Shown here piece by piece: positions 6,976 to 18,484 of a stretch of DNA of 36,727 nucleotides. This DNA comes from Thermosulfidibacter sp. GTDB taxonomy: Bacteria > Thermosulfidibacterota > Thermosulfidibacteria > Thermosulfidibacterales > Thermosulfidibacteraceae. The notes beneath the pieces are model-generated. The model did no database searches. It was not told the origin of the DNA and saw nothing but the letters and a program-made list of their open reading frames with translations. The stretch covers positions 1 to 36,727 of the forward strand of contig JAGDVO010000019.1 in assembly GCA_023269715.1 (NCBI GenBank), given 5' to 3'. Made by a program: the position numbers and the translations under genes. How positions within the stretch are numbered: the first letter of the stretch is position 1; each line of letters begins with the position of its first letter.

Positions 6976-7755
6976 TTAAAGATTATGTGTATCATTTTTA
7001 TTTTCTCTTTCACCCCTCCATACCTCTATGCATCCAAATCCAAGGGAGTTTTTTGCGCCAAGGCCTGCTTCAAAAGCCATTTTGAAGAGCTCCTTAGGAA
7101 GACATAACTCATAAATCCCATCCCAGCCCTTTATAACCGTATTTTCATAAAGGACTATCCTTTGGTTCTTCGAATTAACACGATAGGGTCTTATCGAACC
7201 ATGCGCTTCAATATCACTACCATACCATGTTCTAAATTTCCTCTCTAAATTCTTAATAATTAAACTAGAAAAGTCTTCTTCAAAGGGGCTATAGTAATAG
7301 GTCTTCTTCCTACCATCCGGTGTGAAGAGAGTACTATAAATGGTTATCGGTGAAAGTACGCGAATAAGGACTTTTTCCCTATACTCGGGTAAAGGTTCTA
7401 CCTCAATTGATTGAATATAAAAAGTTCGATCAGAAATGCGAATCTCATTGTTTTTCAGAAGGTTCGAAGCAAAGGACTGTATAAATTCATCATTAGGAGA
7501 AGAAAGTATCAGATGGATATCACCTTTGAAGGTTATGAAACCACCCTTCACCTTTTTTTCCTTAGAGAGAAGTCGAGAAAAAGTGAAAAATTTTATATGT
7601 CTTTTGCTCAGAGGGTCTTTAAAGCCTACATCGTGTAACTCATCAGAGAGCCATCTATCAAGGTGTCTATAGATTAAAGCTTGGATAAAAGAGTTGTAAT
7701 GTATGGGGATGGTTACTTCATCATTCTGTGGTTGTAATCTAATTCTCAATCTCAT
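6976..7755 (-). CDS. cas6: CRISPR repeat-processing endoribonuclease Cas6
   Basis: Cas6 cuts the CRISPR transcript within each repeat to produce crRNAs. The 259-aa protein begins MRLRIRLQPQNDEVTIPIHY, the ferredoxin-like first strand of Cas6, with YNSFIQALIYRHL following. It ends with the diagnostic glycine-rich loop FEAGLGAKNSLGFGCIEV near the C-terminus. The strand VLIRVLSPITIYST opens the second RAMP domain. I chose the ATG at 7755. A TTG at 7773 is also possible; neither has a clear ribosome site. The start is only 25 bp from the 3' end of the tRNA-Met gene. Downstream lies the 534-bp interval with DUF433 remnants, then cas8. Confidence 0.92.
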   Translation of the reverse strand: MRLRIRLQPQNDEVTIPIHYNSFIQALIYRHLDRWLSDELHDVGFKDPLSKRHIKFFTFSRLLSKEKKVKGGFITFKGDIHLILSSPNDEFIQSFASNLLKNNEIRISDRTFYIQSIEVEPLPEYREKVLIRVLSPITIYSTLFTPDGRKKTYYYSPFEEDFSSLIIKNLERKFRTWYGSDIEAHGSIRPYRVNSKNQRIVLYENTVIKGWDGIYELCLPKELFKMAFEAGLGAKNSLGFGCIEVWRGERENKNDTHNL

Positions 7756-7779
7756 TTTCACAAACGAAACCAATTTTTA

Positions 7780-7852
7780 TGGCGGCGCAGGGACTCGAAC
7801 CCCGGACCCGGCGCTTATGAGACGCCTGCTCTACCACCTGAGCTACGCCGCC
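7780..7852 (-). tRNA. tRNA-Met (anticodon CAU)
   Basis: A complete 73-nt cloverleaf on the minus strand, 5' GGCGGCGTAGCTC...CGCCGCC A 3'. Acceptor stem GGCGGCG/CGCCGCC pairs fully, the D-arm is GCTC/GAGC, the anticodon stem GGCGT/GCGCC encloses loop CTCATAA (anticodon CAT), and the T-arm CGGGG/CCCTG encloses TTCGAGT. The first base pair is G-C, arguing against initiator tRNA, which has an unpaired first position. The loop fits elongator Met; a lysidine-modified tRNA-Ile2 cannot be excluded. CCA is not encoded. Confidence 0.93.
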
Positions 7853-7870
7853 TTTTCCTGATCTATTTAA

Positions 7871-7899
7871 TAGATAATGAAAGTCTTATTGATTGTCAA
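7871..7899 (-). promoter_or_regulatory. Likely promoter of tRNA-Met (and possibly of the cas operon)
   Basis: On the minus strand a perfect TTGACA (7899-7894) is followed after 17 bases by TATCTA (7876-7871), a weak -10. Predicted transcription would start near 7864, about 12 bases before the mature tRNA 5' end. No terminator-like hairpin with a T-run lies between the tRNA and cas6, so readthrough into cas6 is plausible. Confidence 0.45.
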
Positions 7900-7913
7900 G
7901 TTAGCTGCTTTTA

Positions 7914-8880
7914 TCACACCAATCCTGCCTTTAGTATGTCATGTAGATGAATCACGCCTATTACTTTTTTCTCATCATCTACAACTACAAGAGATGTAAT
8001 TGAGTACTTTTCCATTATGTTTAAAGCTTCAGTGGCAAGAGCATCCTTCTTTATCGTTTTTGGATTCCTTGTCATTACATCCTTCGCTTTTGCATCAAAG
8101 AGGGCTTTCCCCAGTCTTTCTATAAGTCTTCTAAGATCACCATCTGTTATAACCCCTAATAGCTTGTCGTAGTCGTCAACAACTGTTGTTATACCCAGCC
8201 TCTTTGAGGATATCTCTATAACAACCTCTTCCATACTCGCATTTTCTCTCGTCTTCGGTATTTCATCATCTATATGCATCAGGTCTTCAACTTTCAGTAA
8301 TAGCCTCTTACCCAGGGACCCACCGGGGTGAACCATGGCAAAATCTTCTCTCTTAAAACCCTTCACCTTAAGTAAAGCCATTGCAAGGGCATCGCCCATA
8401 ACGAGTGTTGCAGTGGTGGATGAAGTTGGAGCTAAGCCAAGTGGACAGGCTTCCCTTTCTACACCCACGTTTATCACCACATCACTTTTTCTCGCCAGTT
8501 CTGAGTTTGGATTACCAGTAAGTGATATTAGCTTCAGTCCAAGCCTTTTCACCACAGGTATTATCTCCAAAACTTCTTTCGTGTTCCCACTGTTCGAAAT
8601 AGCTACTACCACATCATGCTTCGTAAGCATTCCAAGGTCACCATGTATGCCTTCTGCAGGATGTAGGAAAAAAGCAGGTGTTCCTGTACTTGCCATTGTG
8701 GAAGCTATCTTTTTAGCTATTATCCCAGATTTACCCATTCCGGTGAAAACTACCCTACCCTTGCATTCTGCAAGAATTCTAACAGCTCGGGCGAAATTTT
8801 CATCTACCCTATCTACCAGCCTTTTTACCTCTTCAACTTCTACCCCTATAACTCGCCTACCCTCTTCTATTATCTCTCTA

Positions 8881-8888
<8 letters not shown>
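7914..8888 (-). CDS. kdsD: D-arabinose-5-phosphate isomerase (KpsF/GutQ family)
   Basis: Converts ribulose-5-phosphate to arabinose-5-phosphate, the first dedicated step of Kdo synthesis for LPS. The 324-aa protein has an N-terminal SIS domain with TGMGKSGIIAKKIASTMAST (about 49-68), HPAEGIHGDLGM and ISNSGNTKEVLEI, and the substrate-site stretch MVHPGGSLGKRLL. Two C-terminal CBS domains follow, ending NIMEKYSITSLVVVDDEKKV. Length and order match the family. The ATG at 8888 overlaps kdsA by 8 bp, so it is the last gene of the kdsB-pyrG-kdsA-kdsD run and the substrate chain is complete apart from the phosphatase (kdsC). Confidence 0.96.
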
Positions 8889-12031
<3,143 letters not shown>

Positions 12032-12032
<1 letters not shown>

Positions 12033-12475
12033 CAACTACCTCTCAGAAGTTCTTCTTTTGAAATTATCTCTTTGATAAGCTTTACCTCGGATAACGGTAA
12101 TCCTACCTCTTTAGCTACATCTTCACAAGATTTCCCCTGTTTTAGCATAACCTTCGCGATTTCCCTTTTTTTCTGCTTTGTAAGGTCATTTGTTTCTTTC
12201 AGCGTTATTGAGCTACTTTTCTTCTCGAGTTCCTTTTCAAAGTTTTTGAGGGTTCCTTTTATTTTCTCTTCTATGGATTCTACCTCAATGTTCAAAAGTT
12301 CTATTTTCGCCTCTATCTTTTTTACCCTTTCTCTAAATTCCTCAAGAACTATTTCTATGGTTTCCCTTAAACTCGATGACCTATCTCTGCTGTTCCTTTT
12401 CGCAAGTATAAAAACCATAAACATGAGTACCAAAACATTAAAGATACCCTGGAAAATCAGAAAAAATAAGTCCAT
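12032..12475 (-). CDS. Membrane-anchored coiled-coil protein with C-terminal HTH-like segment (DUF6115-like)
   Basis: 147 aa. Residues 1-24 (DLFFLIFQGIFNVLVLMFMV) form one N-terminal membrane span. Residues about 35-100 are a charged helical coiled coil (EFRERVKKIEAKIELLNIEV and on). The C-terminal 45 residues, AKVMLKQGKSCEDVAKEVGL then PLSEVKLIKEI, resemble the helix-turn-helix-like end seen in DUF6115/SwrB-type proteins. That family is often found near motility genes, but there are no motility genes here, so I do not infer that role. The ATG at 12475 is two bases after the stop of the preceding 70-aa gene, with AAGGG as ribosome site, and the gene ends on the kdsB start. The function is unknown; the membrane topology is clear. 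Confidence 0.7.
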
Positions 12476-12476
12476 C

Positions 12477-12689
12477 TTAGACCCTTATGTTTATTCTTCT
12501 TTTATCAACTTCTCTAGCCTCTCTCGCTTCTGCAGGTTCTGAAACTTCCACCGATTTACGTTCAATGAGTTCGAGTTTATCGGTAAGATCTCTCTCTTTA
12601 ACTACACTTCTTACCGCAGATCTTTCACCAACTATATGTAATGTGTAGGTGCTATTTAGAATTATATTTAAAATGTTATAGGTGAGCAC
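12477..12689 (-). CDS. Small protein of unknown function, first gene of the kdsB operon
   Basis: 70 aa, unrecognised. It starts at a GTG (12689) preceded nine bases upstream by a strong AAAGGGGG ribosome site and about 20 bases downstream of a convincing promoter, so it is probably really translated. The N-terminus (LTYNILNIILNSTYTLHIVG) is hydrophobic; the rest is highly charged, with alternating Glu/Arg/Lys (PAEAREAREVDKRRINIRV at the end), as in an extended or helical protein. The stop is one base from the ATG spacing of the membrane coiled-coil gene, suggesting the two act together. It could alternatively be a leader peptide, but no attenuator hairpin is evident. Confidence 0.5.
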   Translation of the reverse strand: MLTYNILNIILNSTYTLHIVGERSAVRSVVKERDLTDKLELIERKSVEVSEPAEAREAREVDKRRINIRV

Positions 12690-12710
12690 TTTTTATAACC
12701 CCCTTTCTAT

Positions 12711-12739
12711 GTTATATCTTAAAATCTGAATTTTATCAA
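12711..12739 (-). promoter_or_regulatory. Sigma-70-type promoter of the kdsB-pyrG-kdsA-kdsD operon
   Basis: Minus strand TTGATA (12739-12734), 17 bases, then TATAAC (12716-12711); both hexamers match consensus in five of six positions. Predicted start is near 12704, 15 bases before the GTG of the 70-aa gene, with AAAGGGGG between. It lies in the only gap (12690-12763) between the divergent minus and plus operons. I see no equally good promoter for the plus-strand GGDEF gene. Confidence 0.7.
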
Positions 12740-12763
12740 TGTGGACTGCAAAGGGGGTGGTTA

Positions 12764-14074
12764 ATGGAAGAAAAGGTTAAAGAGATACTCTCAGTTGTTG
12801 CTAGGTTCATGTTTGATGAAAATGAACTACTAGATTTGGGGTTTTCTGAAGAGCCACTTGATCCAAAAACACTCGGTAAATTTAAAAAACTGTTACTGGA
12901 TAAGTTTTTGGATGAGGATTTACGTAGAAGGGAAATGGAAGAAGAACTTGATTTTGTGGTTGATTACTTTTCACAGTTATTAAATGAAAAACCAAAGGAG
13001 CTAAAGGGTATTTATGAGAAGGTTAAATTTATAAGGAAATCCGTGGAAGTTTTGAAGGATAGTTTTTTTGTTGTTGAAATAGGTGACTTTTATAGACTAA
13101 GGGCGGGATTGAAGAGATTTATCGAGAAACTAGTCGACAGTAGTAAAGGTTCGAAGGTCAAAGCTAAACTTGAGGAGATTATAGATATCCTGAATTTTGA
13201 AGAGGATAGGATTTTTTCTGAGGATCTGTGGAAAACCGTGGAGAATATAGTCATTGAACTAGAGGTCGAATTGGAAAGAGAAAAAAGAGTTTTCTGGGAA
13301 AGCTTAAAGACCATATTAAATGATATAACCGATGCTATAAGTAGTATATCCAGTGTGGAAAATGATGACATAAGAACTTTGAAGAGTTACGTGGAACAAC
13401 TTGAAAGTATAGTTGAAAAGGATGATGTTGAAGAGATCGTTAGAGAAGTTAAAAGTATTGCTACAAAAATAAGAGATAGAATAGTTAATATGGCTAACAA
13501 TTTTAACTCCCTAAAGAAACAGCTAGAGAGCTCCTACAAAATAATAGGAAACTTGAAGAGTGAAGTTGAAAAACAGAGGGAGCTTGCTATAGTGGATGAA
13601 CTTACAAAAGTCTATAACAGAAGGGGTTTAATGCAGATTTTAAAAAGAGAGCTAAGTGCTATGAGGCGTCATTTGAAAAAACTTACTGTCTCTCTTATTG
13701 ATTTTGATGATTTTAAGTGGATAAATGATAACTTTGGTCATACTGTAGGGGATAAGGTTTTGGTGCATGTGGTTAACATAATAAAAGAAGGTCTTAGATC
13801 TACGGACGTTGTTGGGCGATACGGTGGAGATGAATTTGTAATTGTAATGCCTGAAACTTCACTACAGGATGCACGCAAAGCTATAGAAAGAATTAGACTG
13901 GAAATTAACTCTAAAAAGTTTAAAATTAAGGATAGTTATATAAAGGTTAGTGTTAGTATAGGGATGTGTGAAGCAAAACCGGAAGACGATGAGGAGAGTC
14001 TTTTAGCTAGATTGAGTAGTGCTGTTAGGAAGGCTAAAACGCAAGGTAAAGGTATTATCGTTGTAGTTGAATAG
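12764..14074 (+). CDS. Diguanylate cyclase with long helical N-terminal region (GGDEF)
   Basis: Makes cyclic-di-GMP from two GTP. The 436-aa protein has about 275 residues of charged, helical sequence with no membrane span and no recognised sensor domain, then a full GGDEF domain: [40 protein letters not shown] (metal and GTP contacts), the inhibitory site RSTD (345-348) exactly five residues before the intact GGDEF (354-358), and VSVSIGMCE. It should be active and subject to product inhibition. The ATG at 12764 follows AAAGGGGGTGG. It opens the long plus-strand gene run, ending 10 bp before ribBA. The cytoplasmic helical part may sense a protein partner; the signal is unknown. Confidence 0.9.
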   Translation: MEEKVKEILSVVARFMFDENELLDLGFSEEPLDPKTLGKFKKLLLDKFLDEDLRRREMEEELDFVVDYFSQLLNEKPKELKGIYEKVKFIRKSVEVLKDSFFVVEIGDFYRLRAGLKRFIEKLVDSSKGSKVKAKLEEIIDILNFEEDRIFSEDLWKTVENIVIELEVELEREKRVFWESLKTILNDITDAISSISSVENDDIRTLKSYVEQLESIVEKDDVEEIVREVKSIATKIRDRIVNMANNFNSLKKQLESSYKIIGNLKSEVEKQRELAIVDELTKVYNRRGLMQILKRELSAMRRHLKKLTVSLIDFDDFKWINDNFGHTVGDKVLVHVVNIIKEGLRSTDVVGRYGGDEFVIVMPETSLQDARKAIERIRLEINSKKFKIKDSYIKVSVSIGMCEAKPEDDEESLLARLSSAVRKAKTQGKGIIVVVE

Positions 14075-14084
14075 GGGGTGGGAA

Positions 14085-15287
14085 ATGGAAGAGTGGAAGT
14101 TTAACACTATAGAGGAGGCTATAGAGGATATAAGAGAGGGCAAGATTATAATAATGGTTGACGATGAAGATAGGGAAAATGAGGGCGACTTTGTTATGGC
14201 TGCTGAAAAGGTTACACCGGAAGCTATAAACTTCATGGCGAAATACGGAAGGGGTTTAATATGCCTTGCCTTAACTCCTGAAAGATGTGACGAACTGAAC
14301 CTGCCACTTATGGTTCAGGATGGTGATGCTCTTCATGGAACGGCATTCACAGTGTCTATAGATGCAAGGTACGGTATTACAACGGGTATCTCTGCTTACG
14401 ATAGAGCGCATACTATAAAGGTTGCTATAGATCCAAACACCAAACCCGGGGATCTAGTGAGACCAGGACATATATTCCCACTTAGGGCTAAAAAAGGAGG
14501 AGTATTAAAAAGAGCTGGCCATACTGAAGGTTCTGTCGATATTGTAAGGTTGGCTGGGCTTTACCCTGCTGCGGTTATATGTGAGATTATGAACGATGAT
14601 GGTACAATGGCTAGGCTACCACAGTTGATAGAAATAGCCAAAAAATTCAACATGAAGATCATAACCATAGCCGATCTTATCAAGTACAGGTTGAAGACCG
14701 AAAGATTGGTAAAGAGAATAGCTGAAGCTACACTACCTACACCATATGGGGTTTTTAAGTTGATAGCCTACGATAGTGAGGTTGATAATAATACCCATGT
14801 AGCTTTAGTTATGGGTGATATAAAGGAGGGTGAGCCTACACTTGTCAGGATGCACTCCCAGTGCCTTACGGGAGATGTCTTCCATTCTCTAAGGTGTGAC
14901 TGTGGTGGTCAGCTACATAGAGCTATGCAGATTATAGCAAAAGAGGGTAAGGGTGTACTTGTGTATCTACTACAGGAAGGAAGGGGTATAGGGCTTGCAA
15001 ACAAGATAAAGGCTTATCATCTACAGGATAAGGGGTATGATACTGTTGAGGCAAACCTTAAGCTTGGCTTTCCACCCGATCTGAGAGATTATGGTGTTGG
15101 GGCTCAAATACTACTTGACCTTGGTGTAAGAAAGATAAGGTTGTTAACAAATAACCCTAGAAAAATAGTCGGTTTGAAAGGTTATGGTCTAGAGATTGTT
15201 GAGAGGATACCGATTGTTGTAGAACCTAACGAGTACAACGAGAGGTACCTTTCCTGTAAGAGAGAAAAACTGGGTCATATGCTATAG
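14085..15287 (+). CDS. ribBA: Bifunctional DHBP synthase / GTP cyclohydrolase II (riboflavin synthesis)
   Basis: Supplies both riboflavin precursors. The N-terminal half (about 1-205) is 3,4-dihydroxy-2-butanone-4-phosphate synthase, with [35 protein letters not shown] and [17 protein letters not shown]. The C-terminal half (about 206-400) is GTP cyclohydrolase II, with [20 protein letters not shown] (three zinc cysteines), [17 protein letters not shown] and [13 protein letters not shown]. The 400-aa length matches RibBA. I chose the ATG at 14085 behind GGGGGTGG rather than a TTG at 14067, which would overlap the previous gene. No FMN riboswitch fits in the 10-bp gap upstream. ribD and riboflavin synthase are not in the window. 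Confidence 0.97.
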   Translation: MEEWKFNTIEEAIEDIREGKIIIMVDDEDRENEGDFVMAAEKVTPEAINFMAKYGRGLICLALTPERCDELNLPLMVQDGDALHGTAFTVSIDARYGITTGISAYDRAHTIKVAIDPNTKPGDLVRPGHIFPLRAKKGGVLKRAGHTEGSVDIVRLAGLYPAAVICEIMNDDGTMARLPQLIEIAKKFNMKIITIADLIKYRLKTERLVKRIAEATLPTPYGVFKLIAYDSEVDNNTHVALVMGDIKEGEPTLVRMHSQCLTGDVFHSLRCDCGGQLHRAMQIIAKEGKGVLVYLLQEGRGIGLANKIKAYHLQDKGYDTVEANLKLGFPPDLRDYGVGAQILLDLGVRKIRLLTNNPRKIVGLKGYGLEIVERIPIVVEPNEYNERYLSCKREKLGHML

Positions 15288-15295
15288 AGGGGGGA

Positions 15296-15757
15296 ATGAT
15301 GAGGGTATATGAAGGTAATCTGAAAGGGGATGGTTTAAAAGTAGGAATAGTGGTTAGTAGGTTTAATGATCTTATAACGAATAAACTCCTTGAAGGTGCT
15401 CTGGACTGTCTAATACGTCACGGTGTTAGGGAGGAAGACATAGCTATATACAAAGTGCCAGGAGCTTTTGAGGTCCCTGTTGTTGCAAAGAAGATAGCCC
15501 ATCTATTTGATACTGTTATATGTCTTGCCGCTGTTATAAGAGGTGCTACTCCCCACTTTGAGTATGTAAGTAGTGAGGTCTCTAAGGGTATTGCTCTTGT
15601 TAGCATTGAGACGGGTAAGCCCGTTATATTCGGGGTAATAACCGCTGATACATTGGAGCAGGCAATAGAAAGGGCTGGAACTAAAGCAGGTAACAAAGGA
15701 TTTCAAGCAGCTCTATCTGCTATAGAAATGGCAAATCTTATGAAGAGTATTTCTTAA
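15296..15757 (+). CDS. ribH: 6,7-dimethyl-8-ribityllumazine synthase
   Basis: Joins the two RibBA-derived branches into lumazine, the immediate riboflavin precursor; usually a 60-mer capsid. The 153-aa protein shows [55 protein letters not shown] (with the catalytic His) and [20 protein letters not shown]. It starts 8 bp after ribBA at one of two adjacent ATGs (15296 or 15299) behind GAGGGGGG; they differ by a single residue. The pair ribBA-ribH followed by nusB is a common bacterial arrangement. Confidence 0.97.
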   Translation: MMRVYEGNLKGDGLKVGIVVSRFNDLITNKLLEGALDCLIRHGVREEDIAIYKVPGAFEVPVVAKKIAHLFDTVICLAAVIRGATPHFEYVSSEVSKGIALVSIETGKPVIFGVITADTLEQAIERAGTKAGNKGFQAALSAIEMANLMKSIS

Positions 15758-15778
15758 TTATTTGGTATCAAGGGAATT

Positions 15779-16201
15779 ATGAGGAGAAAACATAGGAGCG
15801 TTTTTAGGTATATGCTTTTTATGGTTCTTTACCAGTACGAGTTTCTAAAGGAGCATACTTCTCTGGATGATGTTCTAGAGGGTTTCCTTAAAAATAAGAA
15901 GAACAGGTTTTTCAACGCACTTATCAATAGAGCAAAAGAGATAGTTAATATGGCTAGTATTCTGGATAAGTTTATAGAGGAGTTCAGTGAGTATCCTATC
16001 GAAAAGTTACAGGCTGCCGACAAGGTAATAATGAGGATTGCCCTTTTTGATATTCTCTACAATAATATACCTCCTGAGATAGCCATAAGTGAGGCTGTTA
16101 AACTTGCGAATAGGTTCTCTTCAACAGGTAGCTGTAAATTCGTAAACGGTGTATTGGGTAGATTCGTAAAAGAGAGGATAGGTGGTATTAAGGAGCAATG
16201 A
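15779..16201 (+). CDS. nusB: Transcription antitermination protein NusB
   Basis: NusB with NusE (S10) binds boxA RNA and supports rRNA antitermination. The 140-aa all-helical protein begins MRRKHRSVFRYMLFMVLYQY, has the family pattern ADKVIMRIALFDILYNNIPP followed by EIAISEAVKLANRFSSTGSC, and ends KFVNGVLGRFVKER, all typical of NusB. It lies 21 bp after ribH, a widespread pairing, and its stop overlaps the der start (ATGA). The ATG at 15779 lies behind AAGGGAATT. Confidence 0.95.
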   Translation: MRRKHRSVFRYMLFMVLYQYEFLKEHTSLDDVLEGFLKNKKNRFFNALINRAKEIVNMASILDKFIEEFSEYPIEKLQAADKVIMRIALFDILYNNIPPEIAISEAVKLANRFSSTGSCKFVNGVLGRFVKERIGGIKEQ

Positions 16202-17496
16202 GGAAGGTAGTTATAGTTGGCAGGCCGAACGTTGGCAAATCAACTTTTTTCAATAAGTTGGTTGGTTATAGAAAGGCAATAGTTTCTCCCGACAAAGGGG
16301 TTACAAGGGATAGAATTGAGTCTATTGTTGATATACTAGGCAAGAAGGCGATCCTTGTGGATACAGGTGGTATAGTTGAATCGGAAGGGAGTATAGAAAG
16401 CCAGATAAGGGAGCAGGTGAATTATGCTATAAATGAGGCTGATCTGATACTCTTTTTTGTGGATGCTCTCGAGGGATTACATCCTTTAGATAAAACAATT
16501 GCCGATTGGCTGAGACGTACCGAGAAGAATGTGATTTTAGTAGTAAACAAGTGCGATAATGAAACTATAAAGATGAGTGCACAGGAGTTTTATACTCTGG
16601 GTTTCGGGCATGTTTTTTTTATATCCTCAGCTCATAAAATCGGTTTGGGAGATCTGTTGGAGGAGATCTCAAAGTATGTAGATGAAGAACTTGTTCAAAT
16701 TGATCTTGAAGCTATGCCCAAGATAGCTTTTATTGGTAAACCCAACGTTGGTAAATCATCTCTCATAAACAAGATCCTAGGTAGCAACCGTGTTATAGTA
16801 AGCGATATACCTGGTACTACACGAGATGCGGTAGATATTGTGGCAGAGATAGGTGGTGAAAAATACGTCTTTATCGATACAGCTGGTCTAAGAAGAAAGA
16901 GTAGGGTTTCCACTAAGCTTGAAGCCTATTCTATCACTAGAACTGTAGAAAGTATAGAAAGGGCGGATGTTGTTGTACTGTTAGTTGATTCCACTCAGGG
17001 GATTACTGAGCAGGATAAAAAAATAGCGGGGGTTGTGGTTAAAAGGAAAAAGCCAATTATAATAGCTCTTAACAAGATAGATATATTCGAGGGAAGTGTG
17101 AAGGAACTCCTGGAAAATGTGAAGTCTGAGTTTTACTTTATCCCAGAAGGGGCTCCCATTATTCCCATAAGCGCTGTAACAGGTAAAAACATAGGTAGAC
17201 TCTTATCGGAGATAAGGGGAGTTTATACTATCAGCGGCACGAGACGGAAAACTTCTGAGGTTAATAAAGCTATAGAGGCTATTGTTGCCAAATACCATCC
17301 ATATGTGAAAAGTGGGAAACCGATAAAGGTGTACTACGGTACTCAGGTTGGTGTGAGACCACCGTCATTTGTAGTGTTTGCCAATTTTCCCGAAGAGGTT
17401 TCATCTGACTACAAAAGATACTTCGAAAAAAATATAGCTAAGGAGCTGGGATTTGAAAAAGTACCTATTGAAGTTGTATGGAGGAAAAGAGAATAA
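16198..17496 (+). CDS. der: Ribosome-assembly GTPase Der (EngA)
   Basis: Tandem GTPase needed for maturation of the 50S subunit. First G domain: VGRPNVGKSTFFNKLVG (P-loop), GVTRD, DTGG and NKCD. Second G domain: IGKPNVGKSSLINKILG, PGTTRDAVD, DTAGLR and NKID. A C-terminal KH-like domain follows, with KPIKVYYGTQVGVRPPSFVV and FANFPEE. The 432-aa length is standard. The ATG at 16198 overlaps the nusB stop by 4 bp, and the 3' end overlaps mltG by 44 bp. All GTPase motifs appear intact. Confidence 0.98.
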   Translation: MRKVVIVGRPNVGKSTFFNKLVGYRKAIVSPDKGVTRDRIESIVDILGKKAILVDTGGIVESEGSIESQIREQVNYAINEADLILFFVDALEGLHPLDKTIADWLRRTEKNVILVVNKCDNETIKMSAQEFYTLGFGHVFFISSAHKIGLGDLLEEISKYVDEELVQIDLEAMPKIAFIGKPNVGKSSLINKILGSNRVIVSDIPGTTRDAVDIVAEIGGEKYVFIDTAGLRRKSRVSTKLEAYSITRTVESIERADVVVLLVDSTQGITEQDKKIAGVVVKRKKPIIIALNKIDIFEGSVKELLENVKSEFYFIPEGAPIIPISAVTGKNIGRLLSEIRGVYTISGTRRKTSEVNKAIEAIVAKYHPYVKSGKPIKVYYGTQVGVRPPSFVVFANFPEEVSSDYKRYFEKNIAKELGFEKVPIEVVWRKRE

Positions 17497-18484
17497 ATTA
17501 CTCTTTATAGTGCTTTTTCTTTTCATAGCTTTTTCTCTCTATGTTTTTTACGTTCTTGTCTTTCCACTGGGCAAAGATACCTGTGTGACAATAGAAGAGG
17601 GAGAAAGTGCCAAGGATGTATTGAAAAACTTAGATGAAAAAGGTTTGGTTAGGGATAAAACCTTGGCTCTGTACTACATAAAGGTCATAGGTGTTGAAAA
17701 GAGAATAATGCCTTCTACTTTCTGTGTTACTCCCGGTGATAATTTTATCAAACTCGTAAGTAAGCTCAGTCTCAAGGGACTGAAGAAGGTTGTCATTCCC
17801 GAGGGATTTGATTCTTTCGAGGTTGCAGAACTTCTGGAGAAAGAGGGAGTGATAAAGGATAGGGGGGAATTTTTGAAGGTTGTCTTTGATAGAGCTAGGG
17901 CTGAAAGTGTACTCAAAACCTACAATCTACCCGGTTTGACTCTTGAAGGTTATTTGGCTCCTTCTACCTATTACTTTTCGGATAACTTACAGCCTGCTGT
18001 TGTAGCTGATAGGATGGTCAAGAGATTCACAAAAACTATACTACCTGAACTTAAAAAAACAAATTCTTCCATATATCAAACACTTGTAGTAGCCTCTATA
18101 ATTCAGAGGGAGACTTATGAGGTTTCTGAAATGCCGATTATTGCAGGGGTTTTCTATAATAGGTTGAAAAGGGGTATGCCCTTACAGGCAGATCCTACAG
18201 TTATATACGCAATAAAACTCGAAAACGGTGGCTACTTTGATGGTAGCTTAAGTAGAAGGGATCTCTCCATTAATTCACCCTATAATACCTATTCAAACCC
18301 GGGTTTACCTCCTACTCCGATTTGTAACCCGGGAATTGATGCTATAAAGGCAGCTATGTATCCTTCCAAGACGGATTACCTCTATTTCGTTTCTATGGGT
18401 AATGGTAGGCACTTCTTTTCTAAGGATCTGAAAACTCATAATATAGCTGTAGAAAAGTACATAAAGGGACAGAGTAATGAGTGA
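17453..18484 (+). CDS. mltG: Endolytic murein transglycosylase MltG
   Basis: Inner-membrane lytic transglycosylase thought to end growing glycan strands. The 343-aa protein has a short cytoplasmic start, one membrane span (about 15-38, LLFIVLFLFIAFSLYVFYVL), then a LysM-like region (VTIEEGESAKDVLKNLDEKG) and the YceG domain: VIPEGFDSFEVAELL, VVASIIQRETYEVSEMP with the catalytic Glu, GVFYNRLKRGMPLQADPTVI, YNTYSNPGLPPTPICNPG and DYLYFVSMGNGRHFFSKDLK. I chose the TTG at 17453, which has AAGGAG about eight bases upstream inside der. Later TTGs at 17468 and 17474 are possible. It overlaps the next gene by 8 bp. Confidence 0.94.
   Translation: MKKYLLKLYGGKENKLLFIVLFLFIAFSLYVFYVLVFPLGKDTCVTIEEGESAKDVLKNLDEKGLVRDKTLALYYIKVIGVEKRIMPSTFCVTPGDNFIKLVSKLSLKGLKKVVIPEGFDSFEVAELLEKEGVIKDRGEFLKVVFDRARAESVLKTYNLPGLTLEGYLAPSTYYFSDNLQPAVVADRMVKRFTKTILPELKKTNSSIYQTLVVASIIQRETYEVSEMPIIAGVFYNRLKRGMPLQADPTVIYAIKLENGGYFDGSLSRRDLSINSPYNTYSNPGLPPTPICNPGIDAIKAAMYPSKTDYLYFVSMGNGRHFFSKDLKTHNIAVEKYIKGQSNE

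Noticed and set aside
1-7755. A CRISPR array expected beside the cas genes
   Set aside because: I see no regularly spaced 25-37-base repeats anywhere in the window; only one repeat-like element was found at 6688-6715.
7780-7852. Initiator tRNA-fMet
   Set aside because: The first acceptor pair is a normal G-C, whereas initiator tRNAs have an unpaired first base; elongator Met (or lysidine Ile2) fits better.
14075-14084. An FMN riboswitch controlling ribBA
   Set aside because: Only ten bases separate the GGDEF gene from ribBA, and nothing like the conserved RFN element is seen upstream in the GGDEF gene.
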